A DNA stretch of 64,000 nucleotides, taken from assembly GCA_963669155.1 (NCBI GenBank), contig OZ022596.1, positions 7,655,532 to 7,719,531 on the forward strand, written 5' to 3'. A program made the position numbers and the translations under genes. This DNA comes from Arbacia lixula (lineage: Eukaryota > Echinodermata > Echinoidea > Arbacioida > Arbaciidae). Shown here in pieces: positions 47,668 to 59,245 of the stretch. The notes under the pieces are model-generated. The model saw only the letters and a program-made list of their open reading frames with translations, made no database searches and was not told where the DNA came from. Each line of letters begins with the position of its first letter. The stretch's first letter is position 1.

Positions 47668-47743
47668 ATAAAGAAGAAGAAGAAGAAAAAGAAGAAGAAG
47701 AAGAAGAAGAAGAAGAAGAAGAAGAAGAAGAAGAAGAAGAAAA
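47668..47743. repeat. GAA trinucleotide repeat
   Basis: About 24 GAA units with a few AAA interruptions. The minus strand gives an artefactual poly-Phe frame. Confidence 0.95.
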
Positions 47744-48201
47744 AGGGGATGAAGAGGAAATGTAACCCCAATCCTATTAAAGATGGCCCGTCCCTTTAAC
47801 AGACATCTGCAAACTTCATGAAAGTTTGCACATATTTAACAATTGTGAAATTTTAAGGTCAGAGGTACTGTTGCTTCCGCAGAATAAATGAAAGTCTAAA
47901 TAGTTTTTGGTAAGATTTTTTGAAATTACGAATTTTTTCATGGTACGAAAAAAGAAAGCTCGATAAATTATCGAAGATTATTTCCTAAAAACCGAATATT
48001 CCCCTTTGTCGATTCCAAGGGAAGGTTATAAAGACACTCTCTTTTAAATGATGATCAAGTCAGGGAACTTTCAAAATTAGATCTGCAAGAGTGACGGGCT
48101 TTTCATGTGCTGATGTTGTCATTAACTATTCATTGTTTTCCCTTTTTTCGTTTTCAATTCTAATAATATAAATATCACAGATAGTTTAACAATAGTGCAA
48201 A

Positions 48202-48321
48202 ATGGCCAGTCAGCCCCCGAGCTACTACATGGCAACACCGACACCGGCGACGTCGACGACCGGCATTATGATCACGGATGATGGTAGTCAATCGCTGAAG
48301 AAGATCGCTGCTTCCATGAAA
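48202..48321 (+). CDS. Copy C exon 1
   Basis: 40 open codons: MASQPPSYYMATPTPATSTT then GIMITDDGSQSLKKIAASMK, donor gtttgt, matching copy B. Confidence 0.8.
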
Positions 48322-48429
48322 GTTTGTCGTTCTTTTTAATCTCTTAGCACGAACTCATCAACAGTTTAACATCTTAAAAGACAGGATATCCCATTTGCAG
48401 AAGCCGTAAAACTTGGCAGGACTCAAGCA

Positions 48430-48868
48430 CAAACTAAACATTGCAATGACTACCTCCACCTGCCCACAAGAGCTTCACATGTCTTCACACAATACCATCT
48501 AACAACCTTTCATGTGGGAATAATCGTTTCCTTATGTCAGAAATTTGCTAGGTAAGACAAGGAAAAAAATAATAGATTGGCTTTGTATGAACATGTGACG
48601 CTATTATGTATATAAACACTTGCAGGTATTCATTGCCATGTTAAGTTTGAGCATAAATTCTGTCTATGTTTCTGCTAATGTCTACCTTTGATGATGTCAC
48701 AGGGGGAATCTTGAGTTGGAGGATACTTTGGAGGCGGGGCTTATCACTGCTGAGAAAAAAAAAATCGCAAATCTATTTTAAAATATAGGACACATATTTC
48801 CATTGAACAGCCAGTGATTTTGTTATATACATACTAAGATGCACCGACATAAGTCAACATCCCTTTAA
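48430..48868. mobile_element. Partial beta element in copy C intron 1
   Basis: Carries aaactaaacattgcaatgac, cacaataccatctaacaacc and the ttgagttggaggata block of beta elements, ending ccctttaaaggg just before exon 2. The left terminus is missing. Confidence 0.7.
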
Positions 48869-48902
48869 AGGGATCATTTCGCTTTTCTTAAATTTGTTGC
48901 AG

Positions 48903-49018
48903 CACACAGCAATGGCTCTTTTGTGCATGGTGCCCTCCTCGTCATTTTCGGGATAGTCGCAATTATCATCGAGGCGTGGTATTCGTATTTCGCGACTCCC
49001 ATCTGGACTGGAATTTTG
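48903..49018 (+). pseudogene. Copy C exon 2, one base short
   Basis: The acceptor tttgttgcag and donor gtaagt are kept. After HTAMA the frame slips and meets TAG at 48954; the original frame resumes as HGALLVIFGIVAIIIEAW if read one base over. Confidence 0.85.
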
Positions 49019-49885
49019 GTAAGTACCATACGTATGTCATTTGTTGCATTCAAATAGTTGTATTCCTAAAAAAAGCTGAGATCCCAATGTGGTTCAAGTT
49101 GCATTTTTTTAAATATTGATTTATTACATGGAAGTAAAAACATTGTCACATTTTAGACGAAGAATGTGAGCATCAAATAATTTGTTATTCCAAAAGGGGG
49201 TAAACTCAAACCAGTTTCATTCCACAGCGAGAATGAGCATACTTCTAATAAATCTGAAATATCTTACACATCGTTTTAGGTGTTGTATTTACTGGGTCAT
49301 AACTCATGTATACCAAACCTAAACAAAAATTGCTCAGTGAAAAGTAGTAAAGGCAACTTTTTGACAGGGAATTAATCTTCAAATATAAAGAGTGGGTCTT
49401 CTTGTGCGGCAAAATGCACACTTAGCACTCAATGAGTAATAATACCTTTTCATTTACCCACAATGGCCTTATCAGATTGATCATAATTTAAAATCACTTT
49501 TAGAGTTCTTTGATAAGCTGATCACACCGGGTTCTGTTTGAACACATTTCTATATACAGAAAAACATACATGTGGGAGATGCATGGTTAATCAAAACCTT
49601 TGCCCTTCATATTAATATGTAACTTCCTCAACAGCATGATACCTGCAGTGACTAGGTGCTGGCGAGGACACAATTTACAAAGCCTATTTCCACTTTTCAG
49701 CACGATCCTACTATCGATCTAGTGACTCATTAAGGACGATGAGACATTGTTCATGAATCGCACCAGTCAAGTAGGGGTGGAGACAAAAATGATTGGTAAG
49801 ATTCCCACTGAGGTACAACATCAATGTTTAAATATTAATCATTTTGGTGCGTGTGAATGTTTCTAGTTTCTTTTCTCCCCGGCAG

Positions 49886-49945
49886 ATTTTTGGCATGACT
49901 GGCTTGATTGGTCAGCAAAGCGCAGCTGAAGAGAGTCGTGCCGTT
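49886..49945 (+). CDS. Copy C exon 3
   Basis: IFGMTGLIGQQSAAEESRAV, 20 open codons between ccggcag and gtaagc. Confidence 0.8.
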
Positions 49946-50501
49946 GTAAGCTACTACTTTTTTTTCCTTTCTAGCTTTTCTCATTCATCAATTGTCATCG
50001 CCATAATGCCGCCCCCCCCCCCCCCCCCACCACCACCACACACCAATTTTACACGGACTTCACTTATGTGCGTATGTTATAATTGAGATCCGAAAATTAA
50101 TGATACAAAAATGTACACATTATTGATATGCCTGTGAAGTGTAAAATATTTTTTTTTTCTTTCTTCATGTGCAAGCTTCAGAGTATGATAAAAGCATAGG
50201 ATAGTACACGAGGTGAATAATGGCGCATATCCACAGCGGTGTTGTAGCTTAATACTTGAACAAAACCTGAACTTACTTCACACAAATAAAAAAAATGATA
50301 CATTATTATTGCTTCATTATCATTGATTTTGTTCTTGGAATCACTGTGGTATATTGGGTTAAAGCACGTGACGATCCAAGCGAAGAAATAAAATCAGCCA
50401 CCGTTTGTGATTCTGCGAAGAAAATGAATGATTTTATGACAGCATGAAATTATTTTATTTGCTTCCCATAAAGTTAGTTCATGTTTAGAAAGCGGTCAAA
50501 G

Positions 50502-50877
50502 TTAAAGGGCATATACTGTACTGGGAAGGCAAAAAAAACCTTCAAAATGGAATTGTCAGCAATTTTCTTGCCAATGATCTTAAATTTATGTATTGCCTAT
50601 TTTTAGAAACTTGCTGAAAGTTATTTGCTCTCAAATGATCTACATTTGGAGTAACGAGTGATTAAATCACAAATCCTCAAAATGTTCGGGCCGAACATTT
50701 TGAGGATTTAATTATTAATCATTAATTACTCAATATGTAGATCATTTGAAGGCAAATAACTTTCAGCAAGCTTCTAAAATAGACAGTACATGGATTTAAG
50801 ACCATTGGCAAGAAGATTGCTAACAATTACATTTTGAAGGCTTTTTTTGCCTTCCCAGTACAGTATATGCCCTTTAA
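50502..50877. mobile_element. TTAA-flanked palindromic element gamma in copy C intron 3, with empty site in copy B
   Basis: Copy B reads gcggtcaaagTTAAaccac (TTAA at 35662-35665). Copy C reads gcggtcaaagTTAA, then AGGGCATATACTGTACTG to CAGTACAGTATATGCCCT, then TTAAaccac. This is clean insertion with TTAA duplication after the B/C split. Confidence 0.93.
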
Positions 50878-51927
50878 ACCACCATCGTGAAAAACATCAT
50901 TAACTTTTTAATCACGGACAGCCATATTACCGTAGGGTAGATATTAATAGAAAACGTGTATCGTTAAGTCTTGATGTACCACATGAACTACCTTGAGCTT
51001 CATTTATTCTGACACAGAAAGAGTTCAATCCCCAGTGCTAGGAGCAATCCTCAAGCCACATCCCTTTGATTACTGTAGTGCAATGGCAAATATTGACATC
51101 CTTACTGAATCATGGTTTACGAAGCCATAAAAAAATACTGTCAGGAACGGGTTAAGTCTTCATGTGCTTCGATCATTGCTGCTTAATGGGATTTGTGTGT
51201 GTTACGTGGGCATGGAATGCATTTTTGTATTAATCAGTATTATTCATCCTGGGTATTCCCTACAGTGGTTACCCGCTGTTTTCTCAGGGAGGCTTGCTTT
51301 GACATTTTGATATCAAACACATCATGGTTTACATAAATACAAACAAATAATGGTACAGTTTAGTGAGAAAAATACATCATTATGGAATTTGCATTATTTT
51401 AGCAAAAATGATGAACAAAATTGAATCGGGTAGGATCGTATGTGGAAAAGGCGTAAGTGGTTTCGGCACAAATTGAAACCAAATGAATGTTAATATAACA
51501 TTAAAAAGTACATCAAATCTATCAGTTGTATTAAGGCAAGCTTGGTGGATTCTCATTGCGGTGCGCCATCTATCGGTTTCAACAGACAGGTCGAGATCCG
51601 CAAAACCTCATGGAAAATAGGTGACATCACAATTGTAAGGGCGTGCTCTAAACTGTGCTGTACAAAATGCGAGCCGCGTATATACTTGTGATATTTAGAC
51701 CGTTTTCGTTGGATACTTCCTCTGCCATCCTTACAATTTGCGTATCATGTCTGTCGGTAGTGTATTTTGATAGGCAGTGATCTGTATACATGTATACAGC
51801 TGAGTGATGCGAGGCTGTGAGTTTGACGCACTGAACTAGAAAGGTTCTTTCTAGTTCAGTGGTTTGACGCCAAACTTTGATATTGGCCTGCCCGCTGCAA
51901 CCGATAGGTGGCGCACTGTATATTGTA

Positions 51928-52098
51928 AATCCAGAGCAATCTATAAACAGAGTTTGGCCAACTCGGTTTCAATAGGTCACAACATGGCGCTTGTTGCTTT
52001 GTTGGGCAAGCGAATAATAAGAGAATACGCGCCATGTTGTAACCGAATGAAACTGAGTTGGCCAAATTCTGTCTTTAGATGGTTCTTTGTAAATCCAC
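51928..52098. mobile_element. Hairpin element in copy C intron 3
   Basis: Counterpart of 36702-36878, with arms agagtttggccaactcggtt and aactgagttggccaaattct. Confidence 0.65.
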
Positions 52099-52156
52099 CG
52101 AGTTGCATGAATTGCATGGATTGCGGATAGAAAATTGACTCTCTTTTTCCGGTTAG

Positions 52157-52321
52157 TCTAGGGGATATAGCGCGATGTCCATCATCTCGACCTTGGCAGC
52201 ATCGGGGGTCTTGATAACGTACTGTTTCGCGGCGAAAAGGGATTTTTGGTCTGGCTCCCGGTACTCGTACGTGTGTCGACCAGGAGGATTGAACTCGAAC
52301 CACTACTGCACGTCAAGCGAA
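52157..52321 (+). CDS. Copy C exon 4 (TM3 and loop)
   Basis: 55 open codons, SRGYSAMSIISTLAASGVLI at the start and HYCTSSE at the end. The loop keeps YVCRPGG and the second Cys but differs heavily from copy B before it. Confidence 0.82.
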
Positions 52322-52404
52322 GTGAGTAATACATGTTGCTATGGTGATGAGGATGAATATGATGTTAATAATGATATAGCTTAGTTACTATGTTGCGCAG
52401 TGCA

Positions 52405-52575
52405 TGGTCATAAATGAGTCTGTTATGTCTAGTATGTCTAGTAAAATAGACTAGGCCCTAATTCCTCTGACTGTCCTGTACCGAGGAAGAAGGTTCAGGG
52501 CAGAAAGGGGAATTAAGGCCTAGTCTGTATTACCAGACATAGTTGTTGTTAACAGACTCGGTTGTGACCATGTAC
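52405..52575. mobile_element. Hairpin element in copy C intron 4
   Basis: Counterpart of 37186-37337, with arms agactaggccctaattcctc and gggaattaaggcctagtct. More mismatches between its arms than in copy B. Confidence 0.65.
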
Positions 52576-52691
52576 TCCATAGCTTAGTTACTAGGCAAGT
52601 AATGATAGTAATAATGACGCAAGTTGATGGTAATTACAGTGATTTTAATGATGATGATGCTGGCGGTAGTGTTTTGGCATGATTCAGTTGA

Positions 52692-52702
52692 TGATGAGGA
52701 TG

Positions 52703-52744
<42 letters not shown>
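52692..52744. repeat. GAT trinucleotide repeat
   Basis: Nearly pure gatgat run within the GAT-rich intron 4 of copy C. Confidence 0.9.
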
Positions 52745-53438
52745 GATTGATGATGATAATAATAAAGATAGAAGTTGATGTCGTTGATGACGATTGTATT
52801 GATTGGAATGCGGAAGACGAAGATGAGAATGATGACGGTAGTTATGTTGGATGGGGAAGTTGAAGATGACGGTGGTGGTGGCAATATCAGTGATGAAATG
52901 ATGATAAGGGATGATAGTGGTGGTGATGACAATGATTATGAAAAATGGTGTTGAAAGAGTAAATGATGAAATTGATCATAACGGCTTCAGTGGTAATGAC
53001 GTTGGCGATGGTGATATTGTATGATGATGAGGACCATAATAATTGTGATGGAAATAGTATCGATACAGGTTGATTTCGTTGATGCTGATCATAATTATAT
53101 GAACAAAAAGGATGATGATGCTAATGTCGGCAGTGTTCTCCAGTAATTAATGTGCTGATGATGGTGTTGGTAGAACAAAATGATGTGGTGACATAATTTT
53201 GAGATGATGATCATGGAGGTAATGGTCTTGCTGATAATAACGCATTTGTTGGTAGATAGTATGATCATGATGGTGATTGTAATGAGTTTGGCGAGGAAGA
53301 AGGTCATGGTCAAATTGATTGTGATGAGGCAGATGACGAGCAGGAAAATCGAGGAATAAGAAAATGATTGTGGTAAGAATATACTCACTGTTTCACCTAT
53401 CATTACTTTACGCGTCTCCACTTTTTCCCACAATTTAG

Positions 53439-53616
53439 GCGGTTCGTGTCACTTTCAACTGCCTTATCGCAATCGTCGCCTGCTCCGAGTTCGTCCTTTC
53501 CTTCTTCTCCGCCTCTTACGCCTCCTGTTATGCCTGTTCTTGCTGCAAGAGCTGCTGCGACGCATGCGGTAGGAGTTGCTGCACGTGCTGTATCCCTTCC
53601 CCCGCCACCTACGACG
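53439..53616 (+). pseudogene. Copy C exon 5, one base long
   Basis: TM4 (FNCLIAIVACSEFVLSFFS) and the Cys-rich part CKSCCDACGRSCCTCC are open. An extra C in a five-C run then shifts the frame just before donor gttagt. A homopolymer sequencing error is possible. Confidence 0.82.
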
Positions 53617-53639
53617 GTTAGTAAAAATACAATGGCGTT

Positions 53640-53790
53640 AAAGTCACCGCGCACGCCACGATCCGATTAATCGTACGACTGGCTGAATCGCAGGATCCTG
53701 TCATAGGATTTGTGCAAGAAGATGACGTCACATTTCAAGTCGTAAGCCCTTACGACTGCAAAATTGTATCGTATGCGGAGGCCTTCATGA
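53640..53790 (+). repeat. Element eta after copy C exon 5
   Basis: Same position and sequence type as 38883-39030, including ggatttgtgcaagaagatga and agtcgtaagccc. Confidence 0.55.
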
Positions 53791-54258
53791 TCTGCGGACC
53801 TTGAAGGAAACTAAAATCACGTTAACGTTTGCAAATGTTCAAATACAGGGTGTCCCTTTTGCGGGTCAAAACACTGAAATTATGAAGAAAAACAGAACAA
53901 AAACACGGAATTTATGAGAAGATTCTGTCTCATAACTTCTCTCGTGATAAAAGAATTGGAAACTGATTTGAAGCAAAATAATAGTGATCTCTGTGCGCTG
54001 AGGTCCGCGGCATCGATCCGCTTCACAATGCATGCGTTCAATGGGAACATTATTGCTTATCCTTAAATCCTTGATACGAGCAGAATCCCTGCCTGGCTTC
54101 ATTTTTCCTTCTTCTCCATCACATCCTTCTTTATTGAGTCGTCTTTATACAATTTTTAATTGGATGTTTGTAGAACCGAGGTTAGACTGTTCATACGAAC
54201 TTTTTTCTATTTCGTATTTGAAGTGATGAATAGGTAACATTCGTTTCCCCCTGTTCAG

Positions 54259-54337
54259 GCCGTCTTCACCAACAACAGCACAATGATACCCACTGACGCA
54301 ACAGGTATGCCCGTAGGTGGCGCTGTGATGTTTCAAG
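54259..54337 (+). CDS. Copy C exon 6
   Basis: 26 codons plus one base, identical to copy B except for two residues (GMPVGGAVMFQ in place of GVPVGGAVTFQ). Confidence 0.82.
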
Positions 54338-54459
54338 GTATGCGAGATGATGAGCTGTTTTTCAAAAGTAGATTGAATGTGCAAAATTCTTTAATCCTTC
54401 CTGTACCAGATAACATATCATTTATGGAATTTGTGTGCATGAATCCCTTGTAAGGCTAA

Positions 54460-54775
54460 CAAAATTTGAAATTTACAAAATAAAAATCGAATCAAACTGA
54501 AATTGACATATCATAAAGTCAAGGGGGTCAATTTTTGTTCAATCAGGTTTTGTGACATCTCATTTATCGTTTTTTGTAATAATGCTTGGACTTTTTGGTC
54601 TTAGAATTCGTATTTGCCAAAAGTGAAAACCTTATTAAATATTCACATGGTTATTACAAGAAAAGTATTTGATGAAATGTCACAAAACCTGCTTATGAAA
54701 ATTGACATTCCTGGATTTCAGGATGTGTCAATCTTTTTCAAATTATTTGTCAAATGTGTCAACATTTTGCTTTAA
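54460..54775. mobile_element. Inverted-repeat element epsilon in copy C intron 6
   Basis: aaactgaaattgacatatca near 54497 and gatttcaggatgtgtcaat near 54714, as in copy B intron 6. Confidence 0.6.
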
Positions 54776-55029
54776 AATATATTACTACTGTTACGGATAG
54801 GGCATTTAAAATTCTCTATTTATGGTAATGGTTGCTTTATTACAGATTCTCACAGCGTGTGGTGTAGTGTGTGTCACACGTGGCTTGCCACCTCATCCAT
54901 TTCATCCATCATGAATATCGTTAGCAGGATATTTCAGTGAGGCACACGCTACCAAACATCCCTGAATGAAAAAGCCCCTACAATGGTCTATGGGGCTTAT
55001 GAAGTGAATAAATTGACCCCCAAAAAATC

Positions 55030-55130
55030 TTAACGGAATAGTTAACCCTAAAATTAAGTTGGTTTTAATAAAAGGAGACTCATGGAAGAAACACATTAGT
55101 GACAGTTTGATGAAAAATCTGTCAAAGGTT
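55030..55130. mobile_element. Left-end fragment of an alpha element
   Basis: TTAA then cggaatagttaaccct, aattaagttggttttaataa, and ggagac-tcatggaagaaac. Cut off by the microsatellite at 55133. Confidence 0.7.
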
Positions 55131-55132
55131 GA

Positions 55133-55141
55133 TAATACTAT

Positions 55142-55188
<47 letters not shown>

Positions 55189-55250
55189 ATACTACTACTA
55201 CTTATACTACTACTACTACTAATACTACTACTACTACTACTAATAATAAT
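55133..55250. repeat. ACT trinucleotide repeat
   Basis: About 118 bp of act/aat triplets joining the alpha fragment to the GIY-YIG fragment. Confidence 0.92.
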
Positions 55251-55279
55251 AATGATGATAGTAATAAAGGTAATTAATT

Positions 55280-55530
55280 CCCAGCGGTTATCGGATCGCA
55301 TCAAACAATATGTCCCCTTGACTGTACGCAAACACTTAGTTAATCAACGTGCTCAACCAACCCGTGCTTGCAAGTCAGATCTGACTGCAGGTAAACCTGT
55401 CAACTTGAAGTGCGACTCAGCCATTGGGCAGCATTTACTTGCTAACCCATTGTGTGCACAAAGGTATTCATTGTTAGTAGGGCCCGAAGTACGCCTCATC
55501 TCACGTACTAACAAGCGGCTTTTATAAAGT
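55280..55530 (+). mobile_element. GIY-YIG nuclease-domain fragment of a retroelement
   Basis: The open frame contains QRLSDRIKQYVPL, later SAIGQHLLANPLCAQRYSLL, then ISRTNKRLL and TAA. This resembles the C-terminal half of GIY-YIG domains carried by Penelope-like and related retroelements, where SAI-QHL--N--C---YS is typical. The GIY and YIG halves upstream are missing and no reverse transcriptase lies beside it. It sits inside copy C intron 6. Confidence 0.5.
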
Positions 55531-55744
55531 CCAGAGACCCCCTTTTGTGCAGACAAAATGAATTTGTTCTGGCTTTGCGTCTGTTCTAACAATAGAGGTC
55601 AACCTTTAAGTATAAATATGTTGGTTCCTCTTGTAATTTGTTCATATCTGCGTGATAACCCGATGAGCTGCAGATCGAAAAGCTTCGTTATCCAACATGT
55701 TACTTTTTAAAGCAATTTGGAATTTTTTTTAGTACCAGTAAATT

Positions 55745-56245
55745 GTTTGATAATAAAAGGATACTTTTCCCTGAAATGAATTTGGTTTCAATCAAAGGAG
55801 ACACATTTAAGAAACGCATTAGTCATTTTTTTTTTTTTTTTATGAAAGCCCGCCAAAGGATTAGAAAGTTATGATCTTTTAAAGTTTTGATTTAGTGACG
55901 CCACATGTGCGGTTCTCTCCCGTATGTTATGTGTCATTTTTTCCCCGAAAATGTCTATTTTCTCAAAAAAGATCCTTTAACCTGTGTTTTTGATACATCA
56001 TTAGAAAAACGTTTCTACACACACACTTGTATGGAACAAATTATTCCCATGTCGAAAACAGAAAAAGAACACTGTGGAATTATTTCGTACACATCGCACG
56101 TGACGGCACAAACTTGAAATTTCAAGAGATCATAACTTTTTTTTTATCGTTTGACAGATCTTCGTCAAACCTTTACTAACATGTTTCTTTCATGTTTCTG
56201 CTTTTGATAAAAGCAACTTATTTTTAGGTTGAACTACCTCTTTAA
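55745..56245. mobile_element. TTAA-type element, family alpha, in copy C intron 6
   Basis: Left tttccctgaaatgaatttgg, right ttttaggttgaactacctct then TTAA; inner gtgacgccacatgtgcggtt and acatcgcacgtgacggc arms are inverted. Confidence 0.7.
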
Positions 56246-56618
56246 TGGTGGCAAATCTCCACTAACAAAAAAAAATCGCCGTGATTGTTATTTGCGCATT
56301 CCTCAAAATTCGCGGCTGTTCACGAAAAATCGCACCATTAGTCTAATTTTTTCCGATCACACACAAACAAACAAAAACATCTCCGTTTACATCTAATTAA
56401 TTTTGGTGTAATAGCCGCCTCTATCACATTTTCGCAAAAGTAATACACACGAATTCCACACAGCAAAACTTTACTCCCGCCGCATTGCCCGTGAATCAAA
56501 GAAAATGCTTTTTATTATTATTCTTAAGATCTACCTTCTTATATCATACATCTATCTTTTCTCAATGCTCAGGACGATTCTGAGGAATACTTTCCACGTG
56601 TTTTTTTTTTCTATACAG

Positions 56619-56935
56619 GTAATTACCAGATGCCTACTCATGCTCAGCCGGGAATGTTTGTAGTCCAGCAAACGGCTGGCCCACAAGGCTACCAACAACA
56701 AATTGCGGGCGGACAACAGCAGGGTGTCCTCACCGTACAGATAGGCCAGCAGCCCGGCGGGCCGTGCAACCCAGCTCCCGCTCAGAATCAGCAGCAGACG
56801 CAGCAGCCAATGCTTGTTCCTCCTATCGCCGCATCCCAGCCTCCAGGCCAGCCGGGCAAAGCGGGGCAGTGTTATGCCACCACTCCGAATGAGCAAGAGA
56901 AGCTCCCACCTGTACAATATGTTACGCCTCATTAA
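56619..56935 (+). CDS. Copy C exon 7 (Pro/Gln-rich tail)
   Basis: Open tail ending LPPVQYVTPH, TAA at 56933. Lacks five residues around YPMSG of copy B; otherwise nearly identical. Confidence 0.85.
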
Positions 56936-57956
56936 ACCACGTACAAGGGAGGTTGGATCACCCGATACATGATAACCTCAATATCAAGGAAATTACCTAT
57001 CGAATTAATTGTCTACCAGATAGATTGACCCTTATATGAATGAATGCAAGCTGCGAAAGCTGTAGAAGATTAATAGAATATTAAGATTTGTTTTTAAACG
57101 TGTTCATCAGAACCTGTATTCGCGATCACACGAGAATTATGATATCAACTACAGAATATGATTGGGCTCAAAGTTTCTGAAATATTCGTACGGATCATTT
57201 CATATCTTGAAATAATAATCGAACGTATATCATAGTCAATCAATTTGAACAGTTCATTTCCTTCAACAGATTGTACAATGCTAGCATTTCAAATAAAATA
57301 GTATAAAAGTACTCAACTGAAATATATAGAAATAAAAGCAAGCTTGAAGCAGACGTGGCGCTTACGATAGCAAGATATATTTAGCAAAAATACACAAGGG
57401 ACATCGTTGCACAAAACAAACCAAGACAACAAATTTAAAAAAACAAAATTAAATTTTAAAAAGTGTACTTTCACTGCTATATAATTTCGCGTAGATATAC
57501 TTTGGGGAGTGTCATGTTATATCGTGTTAGAAACGTAATTCGATTTTGAATTGTGCACCATGAGAGTACATATTTTTCTAAGTCCACTTCATATTCACAC
57601 ACTAAATAGCAATTTAATGTATCCTTATGTCTTTGTTAACATTCATTATACTGAAATGAACAAATAATGTAAGCATTTTAAAGTACGTAATACGCGAAGA
57701 CACAATACATTTTTACTGTAACAATTAGCTCTATGTACAGTGATGGGCGACTAATTAAATGCTGCATTTCAGGGTTTGTGTCTTATATTTTAGCAAAAAA
57801 TCATAAATAGCAGGTAAATCATTAGCACTATGCTTTATCGTTACATTCATTTCAAATGAAGAATACATTATGTGCGTACATATCTGAAGAAATACGTTGT
57901 CATTGTAGTCTACAACTTCTCCAAGAGTGTCTCCTAATAGAATATCATGATGGACT
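56936..57956. other. 3' flank of copy C
   Basis: Matches copy B 3' flank (41411-42190) through ctcctaatagaatatcatga, with a local insertion near 57330-57650 (tagcaaaaatacacaaggg and adjoining). A candidate polyadenylation signal AATAAA lies near 57292. No other gene. Confidence 0.55.
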
Positions 57957-59245
57957 ATCTTAAAGGTCCAGAATATTCGTCGTAGTCTGAATACTAACGT
58001 CGTTTATCGTAAACCTGAACCTGTCACCCCTTACACGTTACATATTTTTCAGCATACCTCTGCGGATGAGATCATTCAACTTCTTCGTAAACTACCTCCA
58101 AAATCATGTCCTTTAGATACCATTCCTACAATTCTTTTAAAGGATTGTGCGCCTACTTTTGCTCCAATAATTTGTAAGATAATAAATGGAAGCATAGATG
58201 AAGCCACTGTCCCATCAGCTTTGAAATTGGCCCTTATTCGTCCATTGTTGAAAAGCCATCTCTAGATTGTGAATCACGAAAAAATTATCGTCTAGTTAGT
58301 AATCTTCCTTTTATGTTCAAGATTTTAGAGAGAGCTGTCTTTTCAAGACTGACAGACTATTTGTTAGAACACAATTTACTTGACCCATCCCAGTCTGCCT
58401 ACCGACCTCATCATATTGTCGAGACACTCCTCACTAATGCTACATCTTACAGAAAATGGACAGTGGATCAGAAACAGCAATGGTACTTTTAGATCTTTCG
58501 GCCGCATTTGACACCGTAGACCACACTTTACTCACCAATACTCTCACTAGTTTAGGGGTTCAAGGCAAGGCTTTAGAATGGCTGAACTCATATCTAATTT
58601 CCTCACATTCACAGTCATTTCTTCTGAATGGTGTTACCTCGTCATCTCGATCAAAGGTCTGCGGTGTCCCCCAAGGTTCTGTTGGAGGGCCAATTTTGTT
58701 CTCCGTTTATTTGACAGGGCTCAAAGATATTTCCAACGTCACTCCGTTCATTATCATTTATATGCAGATGATATTCTGATTTTTGTTTCTTTTCCACCCA
58801 ATAAAAATAGTGCCAGCCAAGCTATGTGTAATCTGGAAAGGTGTATAATTGACATTGGCACTTGGTTGAAGTCACACTCATTACTTTTAAACCAAAGTAA
58901 ATGTGAGTTCTTACTTTTCGGCTCAAAATCTTAATTTCTATTTCCATTTCAGGTAGCAATATTCCCTTGTCAAAATCATGTCGCAACCTTGGTGTTGTAT
59001 TTGACTCCCATATGTCTATGTCCAATTAGATTACAAGTATTTGCAGATCAGTCCGCTATCAATTGCGAAACATTGAATTTATAAGAAAGTATCTCACTCG
59101 CTCTGCAACAGAGAAACTAGTAAATTCACTCATTTCGTCACAGCTTGATTTTGGTAATGGCCTCCTATACAACTTACCAGACTCTCAAATTGAGAAACTG
59201 CAGAAGTTACAAAATGCAGCTGCACGCATTGTAACTTTAACCGAC
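57957..59245 (+). mobile_element. Decayed reverse transcriptase of a CR1/L2-type LINE
   Basis: Shifting frames give TSADEIIQLLRKLPPKSCPL, then KNYRLVSNLPF and LDPSQSAYR, then ALVLLDLSAAFDTVDH-like sequence (MVLLDLSAAFDTVDHTLLT), GVPQGSVGGPILFSVYL, YADDILIF, and finally IEKLQKLQNAAARIVTLT. The order matches RT motifs of CR1/L2 clade LINEs, including the catalytic F/YADD. At least three frameshifts separate the parts, so it is dead. It replaces sequence present after copy B at about 42190-42440, so it inserted after duplication. Confidence 0.85.

Larger units (their letters stand above)
48202..56935 (+). pseudogene. Four-transmembrane MS4A/CD20-like gene, copy C, with two frameshifts
   Basis: All seven exons are recognisable (48202-48321, 48903-49018, 49886-49945, 52157-52321, 53439-53616, 54259-54337, 56619-56935) with usable splice sites, and most are very close to copy B. 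Exon 2 is 116 nt rather than 117: bases are missing near 48918-48923 relative to gctcacattgtg of copy B, leading to TAG at 48954-48956 in TM1. Exon 5 is 178 nt rather than 177, with an extra C in the run at 53599-53603. The two indels cancel in length but not in effect, since the stop lies between them. Exons 1, 3, 4, 6 and 7 remain open, so the damage is recent or is sequence error. A product starting downstream would lack TM1. Confidence 0.78.

Noticed and set aside
47385..47771. 128-codon minus-strand frame with poly-Phe
   Set aside because: Translation of a GAA repeat with AT-rich surroundings.
55122..55331. Ser/Ile-rich minus-strand frame
   Set aside because: ACT microsatellite.
56552..56932. 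Minus-strand frame opposite copy C exon 7, with a similar one opposite copy B (41216-41407)
   Set aside because: Conserved only because the plus-strand Pro/Gln exon is conserved; the rich Leu/Trp/Gly content is the antisense of Gln/Pro codons.
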